Notes: generated from the sequence alone by a model not told the origin. DNA of 64,000 nucleotides from CAWJPY01 sp963844865 (GCA_963844865.1 CAWJPY010000005.1:434001-498000), one strand, 5' to 3'; shown: positions 8,157 to 18,965, numbered from the stretch's first letter. Program-made: numbers and translations.

Positions 8157-10166
8157 TCACTCGTCGTCGGTGGGCACCGTCCCCTGTCCGGAGCGCACCG
8201 CCTCGTGGAGGAAGTAATCAAGCGTGGAGGCGACCGACTCGCGGAGACCGACCCGCGGCTCCCAACCCAGGTAGCGGAGAGCGTTGCGGATGCTCGGCCG
8301 CCGGTGCTGGACGTCCTGGTAGCCGGCGCCGTAGAACGACTCGCTCTCCACCACCCGGTAGCCGGCGAAGGGCGGGAACTGCGGGCGCAGGGGATGGGCC
8401 TCGAAGGAGGCGACCAGGAGCTCCGCCAGCTCGCGGATGGAGGCCTCGTTGTCGGGGTTGCCGATGTTGATGATCTTGCCGTCGGCGCGCCCACCCTCGT
8501 TGTCGATGATCCGTTCCAGCGCCTCCACCCCGTCCTTGACGTCGGTGAAGCAGCGCTTCTGCTCGCCGCCGTCCACGAGCTGGATGGGCGAGCCCTCGGC
8601 CAGGTTGAGGATGAGCTGCGTGATGGCGCGGGAGCTGCCGATGCGGGCCGAGGCCAGGGAGTCGAGCCGAGGACCGATCCAGTTGAAGGGCCGGAACAGG
8701 GTGAAGCGGAGGCCGTGCTGGGCGCCGTAGGCCCAGATGACCCGGTCCAGAAGCTGCTTGAGGCAGGAGTAGATCCAGCGCTGGCGGTTGATGGGCCCCT
8801 GCACGAGGGGAGAACGGTCCTCGTCGAACACCTCGTCGCTGCTCATCCCGTACACCTCGGAGGTGGAGGGGAAGATGATGCGTTTGCCGTACTCCGCACA
8901 GTAGCGGACGATGCGCAGATTCTGCTCGAAGTCGAGCTCGAAGACCTTGAGGGGGTCGCGCACGTACTCGATGGGGGTGGCGATGGCCACCAGGGGCAGC
9001 ACGATGTCGCACTTCTTGACGTGGTAGGAGATCCACTCCCGGTGGATGGCGATATCGCCCTCTCGGAAGTGGAAGTCGCGCCGGTCTGAGAGCCGCTCCA
9101 GGCTGGAGGAGTCCAGATCCATGCCGTGCACCTCGTAGCGCCCGCTGTCCAGCAGCCGCTCCGAGAGGTGGTTGCCGATGAAGCCGTTGACTCCCAGGAT
9201 GAGCACCCGTCGCTTGCGCTGGCGCGCCGCCACCTCGCTCGCCTTGGGTCCGAAACGAACCCCCGCCACCAGACCCAGCTCGCGGCCGAGCTGGCTGCCC
9301 GCGAGCATGACTCCATCCCCGGTCTGGCCGGTGCGGACCTCGACCGCGCCCGCTCCGCAGGCGACGACCAACGGGTCCACCTCTGCCACCGTGCCCGGAG
9401 GCAGAGCTGGATCGGGAGAGGCCGTCTCGTCGACCTCCCACAGGAGCACCCTGCGGTTGCCGAGATGGGAGAAGGCGCCGGGGTAGGGGCGGGTGACGGA
9501 GCGCACCAGGTTGCGGACCTCCGTTGCGGAACGGGTCCAGTCGATCTCCCCGTCCGCCGGGGTGCGGCCTCCGTAGTAGCTCGCCAACGCTGGGTCCTGA
9601 GGGGTGCGGGGGGCGGTGCCGGCGGCGATGAGCGGCAGCAGCTCGTCCAGGAGCCCGGAGGCGGCGTCCGCCGCCTTCCGGTGCAACGTGAGCGCGGTGT
9701 CGTCATCGCTGATGGGGATCCGCCGCTGGCCCACGATGTCGCCGTCGTCCGGGCGCGGCGTCATGTAGTGGAGGGTCACGCCGGTCTCACGTTCGCCGTT
9801 GACGAGCACCCAGTTGATGGGGGCACGGCCGCGGTAGGCGGGCAGCAGGGAGCCGTGCAGGTTCAGGCACCCCGCGGGCGGGATCTCCAGGATGGGATGG
9901 CGGACCAGACGGCGGTAGTAGAAGGAGAAGAGCACGTCCGGAGCGAGGGCGCGGATGCGCTCTACCCAGAGGGGGTGATTGATGTCCTCCGGGGCGAAGG
10001 TGGGCAGGCCGCGCGCCGCGGCCAGCTCCTCCACCGAGCGGAACCAGGTGTTCTCACCGGGGTCGTCCCGGTGGGTGAACACCGCCTGCACCTCGAAGCC
10101 GTGACCCAGCAGAGCCTCGATGCCGACGCAGCCGATCGTGTGGTAGGCGAGGACCACTGCCCTCAT
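8157..10166 (-). CDS. arnA: Bifunctional UDP-L-Ara4N formyltransferase / UDP-GlcA C-4'' decarboxylase ArnA
   Basis: A two-domain enzyme of L-Ara4N synthesis; at 669 residues it matches the ~660-residue enterobacterial protein. Residues 1-305 are the formyltransferase, with the catalytic triad at the same positions as E. coli: Asn102, His104 (GCLNLHGSLLP) and Asp140 (RPDDGDIV). Residues from ~315 form the SDR-type oxidative decarboxylase, with the NAD motif GVNGFIGNH, the PSTSEVYG serine region and the YxxxK pair in WIYSCLKQ. The start ATG overlaps the arnC stop (ATGA). Both halves are intact, so neither activity looks lost. Confidence 0.96.
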   Translation of the reverse strand: MRAVVLAYHTIGCVGIEALLGHGFEVQAVFTHRDDPGENTWFRSVEELAAARGLPTFAPEDINHPLWVERIRALAPDVLFSFYYRRLVRHPILEIPPAGCLNLHGSLLPAYRGRAPINWVLVNGERETGVTLHYMTPRPDDGDIVGQRRIPISDDDTALTLHRKAADAASGLLDELLPLIAAGTAPRTPQDPALASYYGGRTPADGEIDWTRSATEVRNLVRSVTRPYPGAFSHLGNRRVLLWEVDETASPDPALPPGTVAEVDPLVVACGAGAVEVRTGQTGDGVMLAGSQLGRELGLVAGVRFGPKASEVAARQRKRRVLILGVNGFIGNHLSERLLDSGRYEVHGMDLDSSSLERLSDRRDFHFREGDIAIHREWISYHVKKCDIVLPLVAIATPIEYVRDPLKVFELDFEQNLRIVRYCAEYGKRIIFPSTSEVYGMSSDEVFDEDRSPLVQGPINRQRWIYSCLKQLLDRVIWAYGAQHGLRFTLFRPFNWIGPRLDSLASARIGSSRAITQLILNLAEGSPIQLVDGGEQKRCFTDVKDGVEALERIIDNEGGRADGKIINIGNPDNEASIRELAELLVASFEAHPLRPQFPPFAGYRVVESESFYGAGYQDVQHRRPSIRNALRYLGWEPRVGLRESVASTLDYFLHEAVRSGQGTVPTDDE

Positions 10167-11176
10167 GGCGCCATCCTCCTCTCCCCGTCCTCGCCGTGGC
10201 CCTCTGCGCGACGGGCGCCCCCGGCTCCCCCTCCGGCGCCGAGGCCCACGACCTCCTGCACGAAGTAGCGCGGCCGGGCGCGGACATCCAGATAGATCCG
10301 GCCCACGTACTCGCCGAGCAAGCCCATGGCCACGAACTGTGCCCCCATGAACACGAAGAGCACCGCGAAAAGCGTGAACACTCCTTCGGCCGCCCAGTCG
10401 GGGCCATGCACCAGCCGTCCCACCAGGAGCAGGACGCCGAAGGAAAAGCCGAGCACGGCCATGCCGACCCCGAGCACGGTGAGGATGCGCAGGGGCAGGG
10501 TCGTCATGCTGGTCAGGAGGTCGAACTGCAGGGTGAGCAGCCGCCACAGGCCGTACTTGGAGCTCCCCCGCTCACGGGGGGCGTGGCGCACCGCCACCTC
10601 GGTGGCGTGACGGGCGAACGAGTTCGCGAGCACGGGGATGAAGGTGCTCCGCTCCGGGCAGCTCAGCATGGCGTCCACCACCGGCCGGCGGTACGCGCGC
10701 AGCATGCAGCCGTAGTCGTGCATCATCACGCCGGTGACGGCACGGACCGCACGGTTGATGACGGCGGAGGCCAGTCGACGGAACAGCGTGTCCGCCCGCG
10801 GAGTCCGGACGCTTCCCACCACGTCGTGCCCCTCGTCCACCGCCGCCACCAGCCTCGGGATCTCCTCCGGCGGGTTCTGCAGGTCCGCATCCAGCGTGAC
10901 GACCACGGACCCCGCGGTGCGTTCGAAACCGGCCATGATGGCCGCGTGCTGGCCGTAGTTCCGGTTCAGGATCACTGCCACCACCTCGGGTTCGATCGCC
11001 GCCGCGCTGCGCAGCATCTCGGCGGAGCCATCCCGCGAGCCGTCGTCCACCAGGACGAGCTCGAACGGTCGGCCCATCCCCCGCAGCGTGTGGAGCACAC
11101 GCTCGAGGAGCTCGGGGAGATTGGCCTCCTCGTTGTAGACCGGGATCACGACCGACAGCTCGGGCGCCGGGCTCAT
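10163..11176 (-). CDS. arnC: Undecaprenyl-phosphate 4-deoxy-4-formamido-L-arabinose transferase ArnC
   Basis: A family 2 glycosyltransferase that loads L-Ara4FN onto undecaprenyl phosphate at the cytoplasmic face. The GT-A domain (about 1-230) has VVIPVYNEEANL, LVDDGSRDGS and the metal site LDADLQNPPEEI. Two transmembrane helices follow (about 235-260 and 270-295). The C-terminal ~30 residues are rich in Gly and Arg. At 337 residues it is near the 322 of E. coli. Its start overlaps the arnB stop and its stop overlaps the arnA start (both ATGA), which indicates tight translational coupling. The order B-C-A-D matches enterobacteria. Confidence 0.93.
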   Translation of the reverse strand: MSPAPELSVVIPVYNEEANLPELLERVLHTLRGMGRPFELVLVDDGSRDGSAEMLRSAAAIEPEVVAVILNRNYGQHAAIMAGFERTAGSVVVTLDADLQNPPEEIPRLVAAVDEGHDVVGSVRTPRADTLFRRLASAVINRAVRAVTGVMMHDYGCMLRAYRRPVVDAMLSCPERSTFIPVLANSFARHATEVAVRHAPRERGSSKYGLWRLLTLQFDLLTSMTTLPLRILTVLGVGMAVLGFSFGVLLLVGRLVHGPDWAAEGVFTLFAVLFVFMGAQFVAMGLLGEYVGRIYLDVRARPRYFVQEVVGLGAGGGAGGARRAEGHGEDGERRMAP

Positions 11177-12324
11177 CGCGTCAGGATCTCCTTGATGGCG
11201 TCCACCACCGACCTCACGTCGTCCGGGGTCATGGCCGGGAACAGGGGCAGCGACACGATCCGCTCCGAGTTCCAGTCGGTGTTGGGCAGCGCGCCCGCCG
11301 GCTGTGGAAAGTGCTCACGGTAGTAGCGATGAGTGTGAATGGCGCGGAAGTGGATCCCGCTGCCGATGTTGCGCCGCTTCAGCTCGGCCATGAAGGTGGT
11401 GCGGTCCATGCCCGCCCGGTCGCTGTCCAGGCGCACCACGAAGAGGTGCCAGGCGTGTTCCATGGGCCAGGTCGGATCTGCCAGGGGCAACACCTCGTCC
11501 ACGCCCGCCAGGAGCTCCCGGTAGATCCCCGCGAGCTCGGCTCGCCGTCGATTGAGGTCCTCCAGCCGCGCCAGCTGGGCGAGGCCGAGGGCGGCCGCCA
11601 TGTCGGTGAGGTTGTACTTGTAGCCGGGCTCCATGACCTCGGCCTGGGGCGAGCGTCCCTGCATCTCGCGGTCGTAGGCATCCACGCCCAGGCCGTGGAA
11701 GCGCACCCGTCGCACGCGCTCCAGGATCTCGGGAGCGTCGGCGCAGACGGCGCCACCCTCCCCCGTGGTGAGGTTCTTGATGGGATGGAAGGAGAACACC
11801 GTGGTTCCGACCCGGCCCACGGGACGCCCCCGGTAGGTGGTCCCGATGGCGTGGGCGGCGTCCTCGATCACCTCCACGCCGTGGCGTCGGGCCACCTCGC
11901 GGATCGGGTCCACGTCGGCGGCGGCGCCGGCGTAGTGGACCGGGATCAGCAGACGGGTGCGCTCGGTGATGGCGGCCGCGAAGGCGTCCGCATCCGCCAT
12001 GAGGGTGTCCCGATCCACGTCCACGAACACCGGCGTCGCCCCCGCCAGCACGATGAGGTTGGCGGTGGACGCCCAGGTCATGGACGGCGTCACGACCTCG
12101 TCGCCGGGGCCGATCCCCAGGACGTGCAGCAGCAGGTGCATGCCCCCCGTGGCGGACGCGAGGGCCACCGCACCGGCGGCCTGCACCCGGGCCGCGAAGC
12201 GCTCCTCGAGCTCCGCACAGCGTGGACCCGTGGTGATCCAGCCCGAGCGCAGCACCTCGGCGACCGCCGCGATCTCCTCCTCGGTGATGTCGGGCCGTGA
12301 GAACGGCAGGAACTCGCTACGCAC
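11173..12324 (-). CDS. arnB: UDP-L-Ara4O aminotransferase ArnB
   Basis: A PLP-dependent aminotransferase (DegT/DnrJ/EryC1 family) that makes UDP-L-Ara4N from the 4-keto sugar. The Schiff-base lysine is Lys183 in SFHPIKNLTTGEGG. The family start RPDITEEEIAAVAEVLRSGW and the substrate segment KYNLTDMAAALGLAQL are also present. The GTG start at 12324 is chosen because GGGAGGT lies 6 bases ahead and the resulting 383 residues match the 379 of E. coli; an upstream ATG would add an atypical Cys-rich leader. It is the first gene of the arn run, 144 nt downstream of pyk on the same strand. Confidence 0.94.
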   Translation of the reverse strand: MRSEFLPFSRPDITEEEIAAVAEVLRSGWITTGPRCAELEERFAARVQAAGAVALASATGGMHLLLHVLGIGPGDEVVTPSMTWASTANLIVLAGATPVFVDVDRDTLMADADAFAAAITERTRLLIPVHYAGAAADVDPIREVARRHGVEVIEDAAHAIGTTYRGRPVGRVGTTVFSFHPIKNLTTGEGGAVCADAPEILERVRRVRFHGLGVDAYDREMQGRSPQAEVMEPGYKYNLTDMAAALGLAQLARLEDLNRRRAELAGIYRELLAGVDEVLPLADPTWPMEHAWHLFVVRLDSDRAGMDRTTFMAELKRRNIGSGIHFRAIHTHRYYREHFPQPAGALPNTDWNSERIVSLPLFPAMTPDDVRSVVDAIKEILTR

Positions 12325-12401
12325 CTTCGGACCTCCCGCCAGGGTGGCGACCGGTTGGGTGCGGCAGCCGCACCGCCCCATGGCACTGCTCAGACCGTGT
12401 C

Positions 12402-12429
12402 AGTATGCCCGTCACAGCTGCGAATGCAA
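12402..12429 (-). promoter_or_regulatory. Candidate promoter of the arnBCAD run
   Basis: On the minus strand, TTGCAT (12424-12429) and CATACT (12402-12407) are 16 bp apart, ~80 nt before the arnB start. The match to sigma-70 consensus is moderate. No clear PmrA or PhoP box was recognised. The run could also be read from the pyk promoter. Confidence 0.35.
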
Positions 12430-12468
12430 GAACGCGGAGATGTGTCCCTTCCCCCCGTCCCCGTCCCC

Positions 12469-13887
12469 TCACGGCTTCTCCCCGCGCAGCCGCCACAGCT
12501 TGAGCATGTTGGTCCGTCCGGGGCCGCTCATCTCCTCCACGCCGAGGGTGATGGCGACGTCGTCGCCCGCCGAGGCGACGGCATGGGCGGTGAGCACGCG
12601 CTCGACCTGGTCGACCGCCTCGGCGACGTTCGCCGACCAGCGCTCGATCCCCACCGCGCGGACCCCCCAGCGCAGCGCCAGCCGGCGCAGCACCGCCGGG
12701 TGGCGGGTCAAGGCCAGCAACGGCGTGGGCGGCCGGTAGGCGCTCACCAGCTCCGCGGTGTGCCCGCTCTCGGTGTACACCACCAGGGCCGCCAGCTCGA
12801 GGTCCCTCGCCGCGTTCACCGCGGCCCTGGCGACGGCGTTCGAGAAGCTGTACTCCTCCAGGCGCAGGGGCTCGGGACGCAGCCGGTACAGGTCCGAACG
12901 TTCCACCTCCTCGATCACCTGGGCCATCTTACGCACCGCCTCCACCGGGTACTTCCCGACCGCGGTCTCGCCCGAGAGCATGAGGGCATCGGCGCCGTCG
13001 AGCACGGCGTTGGCCACGTCCGACACCTCGGCTCGGGTGGGCGTCGCGCTGGAGATCATGGACTCCAGCATCTGGGTGGCCACGATGACGGGCTTGCCCC
13101 CGGCCGCGGCATCCCGGATGAGCTGCTTCTGGATGAGGGGGACCTTCTCGACCCCCACCTCCACCCCGAGGTCGCCGCGGGCCACCATCAGGCCGTCGGC
13201 CGCGGCCACGATCCCCTCGCGCCGCTCGACCGCCTCCGGCTTCTCGATCTTGGCGATCACCGGGATCCCTCCGGCGTGGCGCTTCGCCTCCTCGAGGTCG
13301 GCGGAGCGACGCACGAAGGAGAGCGCGAAGTAGTCGACGCCGAGGTCGACCGCGAAGGTCATGTCGTGGCGGTCCTTGGCGGTGAGCGCCGGCGTGGAGA
13401 GCGAGACGCCCGGCAGGTTCATCCCCTGCCGGCTCCCGACCCGGCCCCCCACCTCGACCCGGCAGTGCACCTCGGTGCTTGCCGTGTCCTCCACCCGCAG
13501 CCGCACCTCTCCGTCGTCGAGAAAGATGCGGTCACCCGGCGTCACCTCCCGGGGCAGCTCCGCGTACCAGGTGGAGATGCGCTGCGGGGTTCCCAGGACC
13601 GGCTCGGAGGTAATGGTGACCGAGGAGCCCTCGACGAGCTCGACCGCGCCGTCCGCCATCTCGCCGACCCTGATCTTGGGTCCGCGCAGATCGGCCAGCA
13701 CGGCCACGGGCCGTCCCGCCCGGTCCTCCTCCTCTCGGACCAGCTCGTACAGCCGGCGGTGGAACTCGTGCTCGCCGTGGGAGAGGTTCAACCGGATCAC
13801 GTCCACCCCGGCCGCCAGCAGGTCGCGGATGGTCCCGCGCTCGGAGGTCGCGGGCCCCAGGGTAGCCACGATCTTGGTCCTCTTCAT
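12469..13887 (-). CDS. pyk: Pyruvate kinase
   Basis: Converts PEP and ADP to pyruvate and ATP. The 472 residues match bacterial type II enzymes. Visible features are the N-terminal KIVATLGPAT, the catalytic Lys region VIAKIEKPEAVE, DGLMVARGDLGVE, the MLESM substrate loop, and the ALMLSGETAVGKYP signature. A C-terminal allosteric domain (from ~340) is present. ATG 13887 gives the canonical MKRTKIVATLG start. It precedes arnB by 144 nt on the same strand, and it sits 4 kb from pckA, which makes PEP. It is divergent from the beta-barrel gene at 14004. Confidence 0.96.
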   Translation of the reverse strand: MKRTKIVATLGPATSERGTIRDLLAAGVDVIRLNLSHGEHEFHRRLYELVREEEDRAGRPVAVLADLRGPKIRVGEMADGAVELVEGSSVTITSEPVLGTPQRISTWYAELPREVTPGDRIFLDDGEVRLRVEDTASTEVHCRVEVGGRVGSRQGMNLPGVSLSTPALTAKDRHDMTFAVDLGVDYFALSFVRRSADLEEAKRHAGGIPVIAKIEKPEAVERREGIVAAADGLMVARGDLGVEVGVEKVPLIQKQLIRDAAAGGKPVIVATQMLESMISSATPTRAEVSDVANAVLDGADALMLSGETAVGKYPVEAVRKMAQVIEEVERSDLYRLRPEPLRLEEYSFSNAVARAAVNAARDLELAALVVYTESGHTAELVSAYRPPTPLLALTRHPAVLRRLALRWGVRAVGIERWSANVAEAVDQVERVLTAHAVASAGDDVAITLGVEEMSGPGRTNMLKLWRLRGEKP

Positions 13888-13945
13888 GGGCGCACAAGGA
13901 TAGCAGCACGCCGTGTCCCGCGGGCCACGGATCCCCCTTCCGCTG

Positions 13946-13954
13946 TGTTACATT
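13946..13954 (+). promoter_or_regulatory. Extended -10 promoter of the outer-membrane protein gene
   Basis: TGTTACATT is a TGN extended -10 box, 49 nt before the start codon at 14004. It is nearly identical to the box before pepA. Confidence 0.5.
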
Positions 13955-14003
13955 CCCCCCATCGGAAGCGAGGTCGGGGACGCCGACCACCTGGAGGAAG
14001 AGG

Positions 14004-14513
14004 ATGACACGCCCACTGGTGCTCATCGTGGTCGCGCTCTTCGCGCTCGGCCTGTCCGCGCCCGCGGCGGCAACGGGCATCGACTTCAACCTCACGGGAG
14101 GCATCGACGTCGCCGGCAGCTTCGACCTCGGCCTGCACAGCACCGACGCCGATCCAGGCTTCACCCTCGGGCTGGAGGCCATGTTCCAGGTACCGGTCGT
14201 GGAGGCGGGCGTGGGCCTGGAGTACGGCTTCGCCCGCGGCACCGACATCCAGGACGTGGACGTGAGCTACACCCACCTGTACGGGATCGCGCGCCTGTTC
14301 GTGTTCGGCCGCATCTACCTGGTGGGCCGCCTCGGCTACTACAACCTGTCGGTCAGCCACCTCCACGAGGGGAACCTCGACAGCGATCTCGCCCTCGGGG
14401 CGGGGGTCGGCGCCGGCCTCCTACGCAACCTCAAGGTGGAGCTCATCTTCAACAACCTGGCGGGCGACTTCGACTACGAGACCTGGGCGGCTCGGGCGGT
14501 CTTCACCTTCTGA
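14004..14513 (+). CDS. Small outer-membrane beta-barrel protein
   Basis: A 169-residue exported protein with a signal peptide (about 1-23, ending PAAA). The body is made of alternating amphipathic strands (for example DFNLTGGIDVAGSFDLGL, LVGRLGYYNLSV, LGAGVGAGLLRNLKVELIF). It ends with a C-terminal aromatic VFTF, the usual BAM recognition signature. The size fits an 8-strand OmpA/OmpX-like barrel. TGGAGGAAG precedes ATG 14004. It lies between pyk and arnT and may share regulation with the lipid A genes, which is an inference. Confidence 0.75.
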   Translation: MTRPLVLIVVALFALGLSAPAAATGIDFNLTGGIDVAGSFDLGLHSTDADPGFTLGLEAMFQVPVVEAGVGLEYGFARGTDIQDVDVSYTHLYGIARLFVFGRIYLVGRLGYYNLSVSHLHEGNLDSDLALGAGVGAGLLRNLKVELIFNNLAGDFDYETWAARAVFTF

Positions 14514-14612
14514 GCACCGCGGGCCCCGCCGCGTCACCCGGCCACGGCGCCGAGATCTCCGTCATGACAGGATGAGCGACCCGCTCCCACGGGCCGAGAC
14601 ACCTCCGCACCG

Positions 14613-14621
14613 TGGTACATT
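14613..14621 (+). promoter_or_regulatory. Extended -10 promoter of arnT
   Basis: TGGTACATT is a TGN extended -10 box, 78 nt before the ATG at 14700. It is the third copy of this promoter form in the window. Confidence 0.45.
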
Positions 14622-14699
14622 CCACCCTCGGCTGCCCGCGGATGGGGGCCGAATCGGTCGCGGGAGAGGGGATTGGCGACACAGACTGGGGAACCGCGC

Positions 14700-16436
14700 A
14701 TGCCCACTCGCCCGATCTCGGGCGAACCGCTCCCACCGGCGTCGGAGAGCGCCGCGTCCACCGGCGCCAGGGCAAGCTGGCGGGCCCGTGTCGTGATCGG
14801 GGCGCTGCTCGCGACCATGTTCACCCTCGCCCTCGGTCGCCTGCCGCTCATCGACCCCGATGAGGGCCGCTACGCCCGCATCCCCCAGGAGATGCTGCAG
14901 ACCGGTGACTTCATCACCCCCAGGCTGGACGGCGTGCTCTACTTCGAGAAACCGCCCCTCTACTATTGGCTGAACGCCGCCGCCATGGCGGTCCTGGGAC
15001 CAAGCGAGGCCGCCAACCGCGTCTGGAGCGCGCTGTTCGGTCTCGCCGAGCTGCTCCTCGTCTTCGCCCTCGCCCGCTCGGTCGCCGGGGAGCGCGCCGG
15101 CCTGCTGGCCGCCCTCGTGCTCGGGACCTCGGTGCTGTTCGTGGCGGCTTCGCACTTCAACAGCATCGACCCGACGGTGACCTTCTTCATCGTCGCGACG
15201 CTCGCCTCCTTCTGGTTCGCCCACCGCGGCCGCGGCCGAAAGGCGCTCTGGTACTGGCTCGCCGCCTTCGCCGCCGCCGCCCTGGCGGTGATGGCGAAGG
15301 GTCTCATCGGCGTCGTCATCCCCGCCGGGGTGGCCGGCCTCTACCTGGTGGTCACCCGCCAGCTCGGGGTGCTCACCCGGGTGCCCTGGCTCCGCGGGTC
15401 CGCCCTCTTCGCCGCCATCACTGCGCCGTGGTTCGTGCTGGTCTCCCTGCGCAACCCGGGCTTTCTCTGGTACTTCTTCGTCCACGAGCACCTGCTCCGC
15501 TACACCACCGATGTCGCCTCCCGTGGCGAGCCGGCGTGGTTCTTCGTGGTCATCGCGGCCGTCGGGCTGCTGCCGTGGACGGGGGCGGTCCTCGCCTCGG
15601 TCGCGCTGCTCCGCGACGACGCTCGCACGAGCCGCCCCGACGCCGCCCACCTGGTCCAGCTGCTGTGGATCTGGGCGCTGGTGGTGCTCATCTTCTTCTC
15701 CTTCTCACACTCCAAGCTCGCGGCCTACATCCTGCCCGCGCTGGCGCCCATGGCCACCCTGGGAGCGCTGGCCCTGGATCGGGCCTTCGACCCCGCCCAA
15801 CGCCTCCTGCGCCGGCTGACGGGCGCCGGCATGGTGGTGGGCGGCCTCGCCACGGCGGCCGTGGCAGTTGGCCTGTGCGGGGCTCTCGCCGGCGGCCTCC
15901 CCCACTTCCACTTCGCGGACGCCGTGCGGCCCTGGGACCTGGCCCTCGCCGCCGCCGCCGCGGCCATGGCGGTGCTGGGAGCGTTCCTGTGGCTCCGCGG
16001 CCGCGTTCGCGGCGCCGTCGCCTCCGCCACCGTCATCGCCGTGATCACCTGGGCGCTGCTCCTGCACACGGCGGGCGCCGCCGCCGCGTCCGCCTCCACC
16101 AAGGGTGTGGCCGAGGCGCTCAAGGCCCAGGGCGCGCGGGAGGGCGAGGTCTACACCTTCTACTCCTACCCCCACAGCCTCGCCTTCTACCTCGGACAGA
16201 ACCTCCGCGTCATCGCCTTCCACGGCGAGCTCGACTACGGCATCCACCACGCCGCCGAGCCCCTGCGCCACACCTGCTTCCCCTCGTTCGCCGAGTTCAG
16301 GGCTCGCTGGACCTCCCAGACGAGGACCTTCGTGGTCGTCAAGCGCAAGGACCTGTCGTGGTTCCAGGACGAGGAGCTGCCATTGGGGCGGGTCGTCTCC
16401 GACGGCTCGTGGCTGGTGGTCATGACCAACCAGTGA
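14700..16436 (+). CDS. arnT: ArnT-like lipid A 4-amino-4-deoxy-L-arabinosyltransferase (GT83/PMT family)
   Basis: An integral-membrane transferase that moves L-Ara4N from undecaprenyl phosphate to lipid A on the periplasmic side. The first loop has the family motif LIDPDEGRYARIPQEM with the metal- and lipid-phosphate-binding Asp/Glu. YFEKPPLYYWLNA follows. About 12 hydrophobic helices run to ~residue 450, and a short periplasmic C-terminal domain ends the protein. At 578 residues it is near the ~550 of the family. ATG 14700 has GGGG at good spacing; TTG 14673 is an in-frame alternative. It is separated from arnBCAD by pyk and the barrel gene, on the opposite strand. ArnE, ArnF and Ugd are not in the window. 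Confidence 0.82.
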   Translation: MPTRPISGEPLPPASESAASTGARASWRARVVIGALLATMFTLALGRLPLIDPDEGRYARIPQEMLQTGDFITPRLDGVLYFEKPPLYYWLNAAAMAVLGPSEAANRVWSALFGLAELLLVFALARSVAGERAGLLAALVLGTSVLFVAASHFNSIDPTVTFFIVATLASFWFAHRGRGRKALWYWLAAFAAAALAVMAKGLIGVVIPAGVAGLYLVVTRQLGVLTRVPWLRGSALFAAITAPWFVLVSLRNPGFLWYFFVHEHLLRYTTDVASRGEPAWFFVVIAAVGLLPWTGAVLASVALLRDDARTSRPDAAHLVQLLWIWALVVLIFFSFSHSKLAAYILPALAPMATLGALALDRAFDPAQRLLRRLTGAGMVVGGLATAAVAVGLCGALAGGLPHFHFADAVRPWDLALAAAAAAMAVLGAFLWLRGRVRGAVASATVIAVITWALLLHTAGAAAASASTKGVAEALKAQGAREGEVYTFYSYPHSLAFYLGQNLRVIAFHGELDYGIHHAAEPLRHTCFPSFAEFRARWTSQTRTFVVVKRKDLSWFQDEELPLGRVVSDGSWLVVMTNQ

Positions 16437-16457
16437 CCCGCTCTCGCGTCCGATGGA

Positions 16458-16471
16458 CCGGAATATTCGGG
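16458..16471. promoter_or_regulatory. AT-centred palindrome upstream of pckA
   Basis: CCGGAATATTCGGG is a 14-bp near-palindrome, 35 nt before the pckA start. It is the only AT-rich spot there. It could be an operator or part of a -10 region; no family could be assigned. Confidence 0.25.
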
Positions 16472-16505
16472 TCGTCTTTCACCATGTGACGGTCGGGAGG
16501 ACAAG

Positions 16506-18110
<1,605 letters not shown>

Positions 18111-18227
18111 CGGGCCCTGCGCCCCACGGTCCGACAGGATGTGGCTTGATCTGCCCGGAGCGCGGGGGCACACTCGGGCGCCCATAGGGACTGAGGGGAC
18201 GCGACTCGTGAGGGGAGGGCCGAGGCG

Positions 18228-18965
18228 ATGATGGTCTGGTGGCAGCTTCTGCTGCTGGCGGCAGCCGGCCTCACCGCCGGGTTCATGAACGTGATGGCCG
18301 GGGGGGGCTCCCTGCTCACCATGCCCGCCCTGATCTTCCTCGGCCTGCCCCCGGCGGCGGCCAACGGCACCAACCGCGTGGCGATCCTGCTGCAGAACGT
18401 CAGCGCCGTGGGATCCTTCCGTCAGCGTGGCTTCTCCGACTTCAAGCGCAGCCTCGGGCTGGCCGCGTGCACCGTGCCCGGCGCCGTGGTGGGCGCGGTG
18501 GCGGCCGTCGAGGTCGACCCGGTGCTCTTCAAGCGCATCCTGGCCGGCGTCATGGTGGTGGCACTGGTCCTCATCCTCAGGGGGCGCCGGGGCGATCAGG
18601 GTGCGGGCTCGGCGCATCCCGTGTGGGCCCACATCGCCGCCGTGTTCGCAGGGGTCTACGGCGGGTTCATCCAGGCCGGGGTCGGCTTCGTGCTCATGGC
18701 CATCCTGCACCGGCTCCTCCGGCTGGACCTGGTGCGGGTGAACATGCACAAGGTGTTCATCGTCGGTGTGTACACCGTGCCCGCCCTGCTCGTCTTCGTG
18801 CTGGAGGGCGAGGTGAGCTGGGTGGCCGGCCTGGTTCTGGCCGCCGGCAACTCCCTGGGGGGATGGATCGGGGCGCAGGTGACCATCAGCCGCGGTGAGC
18901 GCGCCGTGCGGTTGGTGTTCGTGGTGGCGGTCCTGGCCATGGCCGCCCGTCTCGTCACGTCCTAG
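18228..18965 (+). CDS. TauE/SafE (TSUP) family membrane permease
   Basis: A 245-residue polytopic protein with about 8 hydrophobic helices. The N-terminal LTAGFMNVMAGGGSLLTMPAL and the duplicated half GVYGGFIQAGVGFVLMA are the two repeats typical of the TSUP family, which exports sulfite, sulfoacetate and related organosulfur anions. The actual substrate is unknown. A sulfonate-type role would fit the phosphosulfolactate synthase at 40661, but the genes are 22 kb apart and the link is only suggestive. ATG 18228 (or 18231) follows GGGCCGAGG. No partner gene is adjacent. Confidence 0.82.
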   Translation: MMVWWQLLLLAAAGLTAGFMNVMAGGGSLLTMPALIFLGLPPAAANGTNRVAILLQNVSAVGSFRQRGFSDFKRSLGLAACTVPGAVVGAVAAVEVDPVLFKRILAGVMVVALVLILRGRRGDQGAGSAHPVWAHIAAVFAGVYGGFIQAGVGFVLMAILHRLLRLDLVRVNMHKVFIVGVYTVPALLVFVLEGEVSWVAGLVLAAGNSLGGWIGAQVTISRGERAVRLVFVVAVLAMAARLVTS

